Shown here in pieces: positions 61,601 through 64,000 of a stretch of DNA of 64,000 nucleotides. Source of the DNA: Acanthopleura granulata (Eukaryota; Mollusca; Polyplacophora; Chitonida; Chitonidae); assembly GCA_016165875.1 (NCBI GenBank), contig JABBOT010000031.1, forward strand, positions 1,307,961 through 1,371,960, given 5' to 3'. The position numbers and the translations under genes are program-made. The stretch's first letter is position 1. Each line of letters starts with the position of its first letter. The notes under the pieces were generated by a model that made no database searches, had not been told where the DNA came from, and worked only from the letters and a program-made list of their open reading frames with translations.

Positions 61601-64000
61601 CATCTTCAGTGAAAAAAGCTGTGTCAGTTCGAGTACTACACTGGAATCCATTGTGCTTAAATGGTCTCTTGCTTCACCTGCTCATCCCCCACATTAATGA
61701 CAGGGCAGCAGGTAGGCTACTTACTGTCGTGTAGTAAAAGATCACATCATCTCTGTTCATACTGCTTTGTACAACGTGTTCCTCTAGATGTTTCAGCAGT
61801 GTCCCCTGAATAAAGGAAAAGAAACCATTTTTATCATACACATGGTTTTACACGTAATGAAAGAAGTACAGCATGCTTCTGTCACAGAACATATTCATAT
61901 CGTTTTGTAATTAAAACAAAAAATTCAGAAAAAAAAATGTTTCAACATTTAAACATATGAACTGGCTTTCTCAGTTTGTCTTATTTTCCAAAACATTCAT
62001 TTCTTCAATAAAAAAAGCTCACCATTAAAATCAATTAATTCAATATTTTTCTGGGTTACGTTTTCTCACAAACTGTATACAAAGTTATCGTTAATAATTT
62101 GCAAAATCATGTACAACTTATATGTAGAGTATCAAGAAAATAAGGACTGTTTACTCTATGACTTACCCCCACAGAATGTACCATACACTTGGGCGCTCCC
62201 GTAGTACCTGAGGAATACATGATGAAGAGTGGGTGGTTGAAGGGCACCTGTTCGAACTCCAGCTTCGGGCCACAGGTATCTTGTGTACCAAGTGACAAAA
62301 ACTCATCCAGCAAACAGCTGTCACAGAAAATCATTTCAACTGTGAGGCAAAACATTTGTCAAGTTTATGATACATACAACATGTAGATGTATGCAAAAGT
62401 AAAAAATCATGTCGTGTCTTACGAGTTATAACCAGGTTATGAGGGTTATTCTTAATATGTTTAAATACACAGTAAATTCCTGTCGTTAATGTACAGGCTG
62501 TATGAAAGCTATAGTAGCAATGTTTCAAATCACATATTTCAAGCAATTAAAACAGTCAAATATTTTACTGATTTGGTTTGATTGACAGGTGTCAACCACT
62601 TTCATGGAAAAAGTCCAACAACTGTTTCTTGTGTGGAGAAAAATAGTACCAACATAGACCACCAGCAAATTGCAAGCAAAGTGTGGCAAAGTTATAGACT
62701 TGCAAAAATTGTTCTTAAGGTGTTTGTTGTATAGATGTAAAGTGAATGATCACCAATAAAACTTCATTTAAAGCAACATGAACTGCCTTACTAGCACTGC
62801 TGATTAGATGAAAACTGATTAGATGAATCCTACCTGTTTTTAATATCCTCTAAGTCCAAACTCGCTTCTGGCACAAATGGAATGACAACAACTTTTTCAA
62901 GGTCAGGCAGCCCTGAAAGTGGAAGTATCATAATTGTTCAAAAATTCAGTCCATGAAACTGTGCATGCCAATGAAAAGTAAGTTTGGGCGATAGGTGTCA
63001 ATAGGTTTTCTTGCATCCGCTGGTTACTGTAAATGACCCAAAATTTTGTCCCCAAAACTGTATCTTCAAAGGCAAAAAAATGTCATAAAATACTATTGAG
63101 GTTGATTTAACTCAGTAATTTTCCCATCAAACCTTGCAAACAACTTTCTAATATAAAAAAAAAAAAACCTCTCACAATCAGGAAAAATAAGAAACTTTTA
63201 CGGTAAGTTTTCTCGAGACAGCCTTCATAACTAATGGACCGTGGCATCTAATGTGACTTGTCGCAGGAGTCCTCATTATTCCTACGTTATTTTTCCCAGG
63301 ATTTTTCTGTGATATAAACATAATAGATATACTTTTGCCATGAAGACTAACCTGAAGTGCACTAACCTGAAGACATGATGTCTCATCAGAAGATCTGCAT
63401 GGAAAAAAAGACAACCAAGATCTGTTGGAATTCACTCCTCACCTTTCACAACCTGTTGTAGTTTTTCCAGGTGATTGTGAACCTTCCCGTTATACACAAC
63501 AGCATTGACGCTGAAAATCAACTTGGGCTGAATTTGGGAAAATCTTTCCAACACTCCCTGAAAAGTTAAAAAAAATAAAAAATAAATGGATAAACATTAA
63601 AATAAATGTATTTTTGTTAGCGAATTGCCAATTTGGTTGTATTTCATCACTTTATGAATTTTAGAACAAAGCCTGGGCCCTAGAAAGGGTGTCACAGTTA
63701 AGGAGATTTATTAGGACCTGGTTTAAACTGTCTTCATCATGACTCAGAAAAGTGTTCCCCTGTACCTGATGGTTCCAACAACTTATTGTAAGTGCTGACT
63801 CAGTGGAACACTATGCTGGAAACACCAGCCAGGGCACGCCTTTTGGTAACAGTTTTACAGAAACCACAATACTCTACATAGAAAATGTTTACCGTCACTC
63901 CAAAATCCGGGGAAGTGGAGCTCCAAATGGCTCCTATACTGGCTGCTGCTAACATGGCAAATACAGTCTCACAGATGTTGGGGATGTAGCCTGGAAAGAG
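43697..64000 (-). CDS. AACS: Acetoacetyl-CoA synthetase, C-terminal two thirds (gene runs off the right edge)
   Basis: Fourteen exons on the minus strand: 63893-63990, 63443-63557, 62834-62912, 62167-62317, 61725-61805, 60745-60869, 60473-60537, 59988-60110, 58856-58969, 58137-58262, 48999-49068, 46823-46881, 46160-46365, 43697-43834. Phases all agree; total 1550 bp, about 516 residues of a family near 670. The first exon seen opens with an acceptor, so upstream exons lie beyond 64000. AACS is a cytosolic ANL-superfamily enzyme that joins acetoacetate to CoA using ATP, feeding ketone bodies into lipid synthesis. Visible motifs: [18 protein letters not shown], the ATP-binding loop [69 protein letters not shown], the hinge region [19 protein letters not shown], and SGKKVEIAV, which carries the catalytic lysine of the C-terminal lid. 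It looks intact, with an 8.5-kb element in one intron. Confidence 0.97.
43995..44140 (-). mobile_element. SINE family A, truncated, in AACS intron
   Basis: 'ttatttgattgatgttttat', 'gtactcaagaatatttcact', 'ggtgggtggaaaccaggcag' and 'ggaggaaacccacaaccatc' match family A. The head is missing. Confidence 0.8.
44640..44830. repeat. Two-copy direct repeat with CACGTGACC/CATGTGACC
   Basis: 'attttcagttttacacctat' ... 'tgtgacctctaaa' near 44655-44702 is repeated as 'attttcagcgttacaactgt' ... 'cgtgacctccaaa' near 44766-44814, spacing about 110 bp. A third trace with 'ggtcacgtgac' is near 44958. Intronic in AACS. Confidence 0.65.
47215..47955. repeat. 39-bp minisatellite, about 18 copies, in AACS intron
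   Basis: Unit blocks 'gtggtgataggtgatatgat', 'ccagtacaatgcttctgat'. Variants with 'gacatcatcc', 'gttgtg' and 'ggtggagcg' alternate in a higher-order pattern. 39 is a multiple of 3, hence long open frames on both strands that are not genes. Confidence 0.93.
48097..48222 (+). mobile_element. SINE family B, tail fragment, opposite orientation
   Basis: 'gccacaagttgacacggcac', 'ccccttgtcgtcatatgact', 'gttgagtacgacgtaaaacc' and a CATA run (48199-48222) are the reverse complement of the tail half of family B. The CATA run is the 3' tail, so this copy lies on the plus strand. Confidence 0.8.
48283..48425 (-). mobile_element. SINE family A, truncated, in AACS intron
   Basis: 'tttcgttggtggtgtacgcc', 'tacgatggcggccagcatta', 'ggggggaaactgggcagagc' and 'ggttgttggcaggccttctc' match family A. 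The tRNA-like head is absent. Confidence 0.8.
48510..48822 (-). mobile_element. SINE family B, near full-length, in AACS intron
   Basis: From 48822 on the minus strand it starts with a tRNA-like head ('ggtggcctaacagttagagc' as A-box region, 'gggagatccaggatcaatc' as B-box region), then the body, ending near 48510 in a short ATG-rich tail. Same arrangement as 3004-3385. Confidence 0.8.
48922..48976 (-). pseudogene. AACS: Decayed tandem copy of the AACS exon at 48999-49068
   Basis: This 55-bp segment aligns with the true exon just upstream in the sense direction: [16 protein letters not shown] against [12 protein letters not shown]...GR. The second codon is TAG where the true exon has TGG (Trp), and five codons (15 bp) are deleted in frame. 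An AG acceptor (48977-48978) and a GT donor (48920-48921, GTGAGG) are still present. Only 22 bp separate it from the true exon, too short for an intron, so the two could only have been used alternatively. It is now dead as coding sequence. Confidence 0.88.
49468..49712 (+). repeat. Left terminal inverted repeat of the element
   Basis: Inverted match to 57739-58015: 'ggactttttattgggagcc', 'ggctaatttctgc', 'aaacttttgccaattatcta', 'gttcaca..cagagataatt'. Contains an internal direct repeat of about 130 bp in two copies (for example the block 'aacttttgccaattatct' at about 49549 and 49663). Confidence 0.9.
49713..51000. other. Left arm of the element; no gene assigned
   Basis: About 1.3 kb between the left inverted repeat and the first recognisable element gene. 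An open frame at 50340-50723 (plus, 127 codons) and shorter ones show no family features. Could hold decayed element genes or a spacer. Confidence 0.4.
51009..51403 (-). pseudogene. Element-encoded small putative membrane protein
   Basis: An open frame from 51403 begins with a hydrophobic Gly/Val/Ile/Leu-rich stretch ([16 protein letters not shown], then a second hydrophobic segment) followed by a basic, charged helix-like part with [17 protein letters not shown]. Past a frameshift near 51180 the same strand continues with [14 protein letters not shown] and FEKYREMK, interrupted by stops. The layout (two membrane segments, then a charged tail with an 'SD.EFR' step) suggests a coding gene once. 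I know no function. Same strand as the polymerase gene. Confidence 0.55.
51653..52261 (-). pseudogene. Element-encoded protein of unknown function, one in-frame stop
   Basis: A single reading frame of about 200 codons from 52261 to the stop at 51653 is interrupted only by a TAG at 52055-52057. The translation has an ordered, protein-like composition (for example '[18 protein letters not shown]', '[16 protein letters not shown]', '[15 protein letters not shown]') with beta-rich character and no cysteine pattern. I do not recognise a family. By position and length it could be a structural protein of a virus-like element, but that is a guess. Its upstream end overlaps the divergent plus-strand gene at 52246. 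Confidence 0.6.
52246..52631 (+). pseudogene. Element-encoded small protein with C-terminal membrane segment
   Basis: From the ATG at 52246 the plus strand reads a hydrophobic start, then after a 1-bp frameshift at the G-run near 52270 a segment [17 protein letters not shown], a charged stretch with [17 protein letters not shown], and after a second frameshift near 52430 a tail ending in [20 protein letters not shown] and a stop at 52629-52631. Two hydrophobic ends around a charged middle suggest a membrane protein. Function unknown. It is divergent to the 51653-52261 frame. Confidence 0.55.
52640..53079. other. Element interior, unassigned
   Basis: Between the small membrane protein and the integrase. 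The plus strand is open for long stretches (52758-53153, 131 codons), but I recognise no motif. It could be the 5' part of the integrase gene or another small gene. Confidence 0.35.
53080..54050 (+). pseudogene. Retroviral-type (DDE) integrase, decayed
   Basis: Across frameshifts the plus strand gives [15 protein letters not shown] (near 53100, a segment before the core), [13 protein letters not shown] (53252-53290) with the first acidic core residue, [13 protein letters not shown] sequence, [10 protein letters not shown] (near 53443-53472), and DQRIVERCN (53544-53570), which carries the glutamate of the DDE core. In the second motif the expected Asp reads His, and several stops interrupt the frame. 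Downstream frames near 53640-53700 read [20 protein letters not shown], as expected after an rve core. Such integrases insert an element's double-stranded DNA into the host genome. The gene converges on the polymerase gene. Confidence 0.75.
53939..54177 (-). other. HNH-endonuclease-like module at the C-terminal end of the fusion gene
   Basis: Paired CxxC (CATC near 54085) and a terminal CN pair (near 53955, after a TGA) frame the segment [18 protein letters not shown], whose D and H/N spacing is that of HNH nucleases. A helicase-HNH fusion could nick or process DNA ends during replication; this is inference. Confidence 0.7.
53939..57334 (-). pseudogene. Family B DNA polymerase - SF1 helicase - HNH fusion gene, decayed
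   Basis: The gene probably starts at the ATG at 57334 ([17 protein letters not shown], an acidic N-terminus intact for 142 codons). Successive open pieces follow on the same strand: 56440-56721, 56056-56295, 55514-56050, 54897-55229, 54226-54504 and 53962-54177, with frame changes between them. The 55514-56050 piece has the start of a polymerase palm ([17 protein letters not shown]); TDSIYV near 55376-55393, in another frame, matches motif C of family B polymerases. A P-loop GGGESGKTT lies near 55090, a DDQGQ motif near 54815, and HSSQGLT near 54315, together the signature of an SF1 helicase. The last part holds an HNH-like zinc motif: CATCNI, then [14 protein letters not shown], and after a stop a final KCN. 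The arrangement predicts self-replication of the element's DNA. At least several stops and frameshifts show it is dead. Confidence 0.8.
57739..58015 (-). repeat. Right terminal inverted repeat of the element
   Basis: Reverse complement of the left repeat, also with two internal copies ('agataactggcaaaagctta' near 57767 and 'agataattggcaaaagttta' near 57883). A G-rich insertion (57950-57996) distinguishes it from the left end. Confidence 0.9.
58016..58136. other. AACS intron remnant right of the element
   Basis: 121 bp between the element's right end and the AACS splice donor at 58135-58136. A short C-rich part adjoins the inverted repeat. Confidence 0.6.
58395..58700. repeat. Degenerate tandem repeat in AACS intron
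   Basis: Irregular 35-45-bp steps built of 'acaccag.tatgacacc.ca' and 'ccc..ccacag.ata'. Poorly conserved, in the intron between exons 58137-58262 and 58856-58969. Confidence 0.6.
59145..59310 (-). mobile_element. SINE family A, internally deleted, in AACS intron
   Basis: 'tttaattggtgttttatgcc', 'atattcaagaatatttcact', 'ccagcatcatggtgggagga', 'ggccggagaggaagccagca' and 'gcgactgcattggtaagag' match family A. About 20 bp after 'ttcact' and about 30 bp before 'ggccgga' are missing, as is most of the head. Confidence 0.8.
59600..59986 (-). repeat. Tandem array of splice-donor-like motifs next to an AACS exon
   Basis: The array's clearest part is a 77-bp unit in two copies (about 59815-59970), with further partial steps built on 'tgttatttac.tga' to the left. 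In the sense (minus) strand the steps read CAGGTAAATAAC, CTGGTAAATAAC, CAGGTAAGTAAC and similar. The real AACS donor at 59986-59987 (ATCAG/GTAAAATAAC) has nearly the same sequence and sits at the array's edge. Confidence 0.8.
60870..61724 (-). other. AACS intron, no further feature
   Basis: An 855-bp intron between exons 60745-60869 and 61725-61805. A short trace 'tttgatgtactcaagaatat' near 60932-60951 may be a tiny SINE A tail fragment. Nothing else recognised. Confidence 0.5.
62167..62317 (-). other. AACS: AACS exon with the ATP-binding loop
   Basis: Encodes [19 protein letters not shown] continuing into [11 protein letters not shown], the Ser/Thr/Gly-rich loop that holds the ATP phosphates in adenylate-forming enzymes. 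Joined upstream through a split Ser codon; ends in phase 0. Confidence 0.93.

Overview
The window is nuclear DNA of an animal, most likely a lophotrochozoan and probably a mollusc. It has AT-rich intergenic DNA, intron-rich genes with GT-AG junctions, many tandem arrays, and several interspersed repeat families. These include a tRNA-derived SINE of a type I associate with mollusc genomes. Species cannot be read from the sequence.

Only two host genes are supported, both on the minus strand and in tandem. The first (28674-40192, 10 coding exons, about 740 codons) joins an XRCC1-type N-terminal domain to a long disordered middle and a C-terminal UBZ4-type zinc finger, which suggests a DNA-repair or ubiquitin-reading adaptor. 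The second (43697 to beyond 64000, 14 exons seen) is acetoacetyl-CoA synthetase (AACS). Its last about 516 codons are present; the N-terminal third lies outside the window. All exon phases of both genes join in frame.

The left 28 kb has no supported host gene. It holds a wrecked Ty1/copia LTR retrotransposon (9.63-11.95 kb) whose primer-binding-site region has been amplified into a 45-bp array, minisatellites on both sides of it, a palindromic MITE, a 1.9-kb satellite of 51-53-bp units, smaller arrays and scattered SINEs.

The most interesting object is an 8.5-kb element with terminal inverted repeats (about 49468-58015), sitting inside an AACS intron. It carries decayed genes for a family B DNA polymerase joined to an SF1 helicase and an HNH motif (minus strand), a retroviral-type integrase (plus strand, convergent), two small putative membrane proteins and one unknown protein. 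Integrase plus PolB recalls Maverick/Polinton elements, but the polymerase-helicase-HNH fusion and the small size do not fit the classical type. It is broken by stops and frameshifts and is a fossil.

Other points: the AACS gene has a decayed tandem copy of one exon with splice sites kept and a stop inside. The intron after another AACS exon is a tandem array that repeats splice-donor-like motifs. One SINE copy has a perfect 12-bp target-site duplication and is nested in an older hAT-like element.
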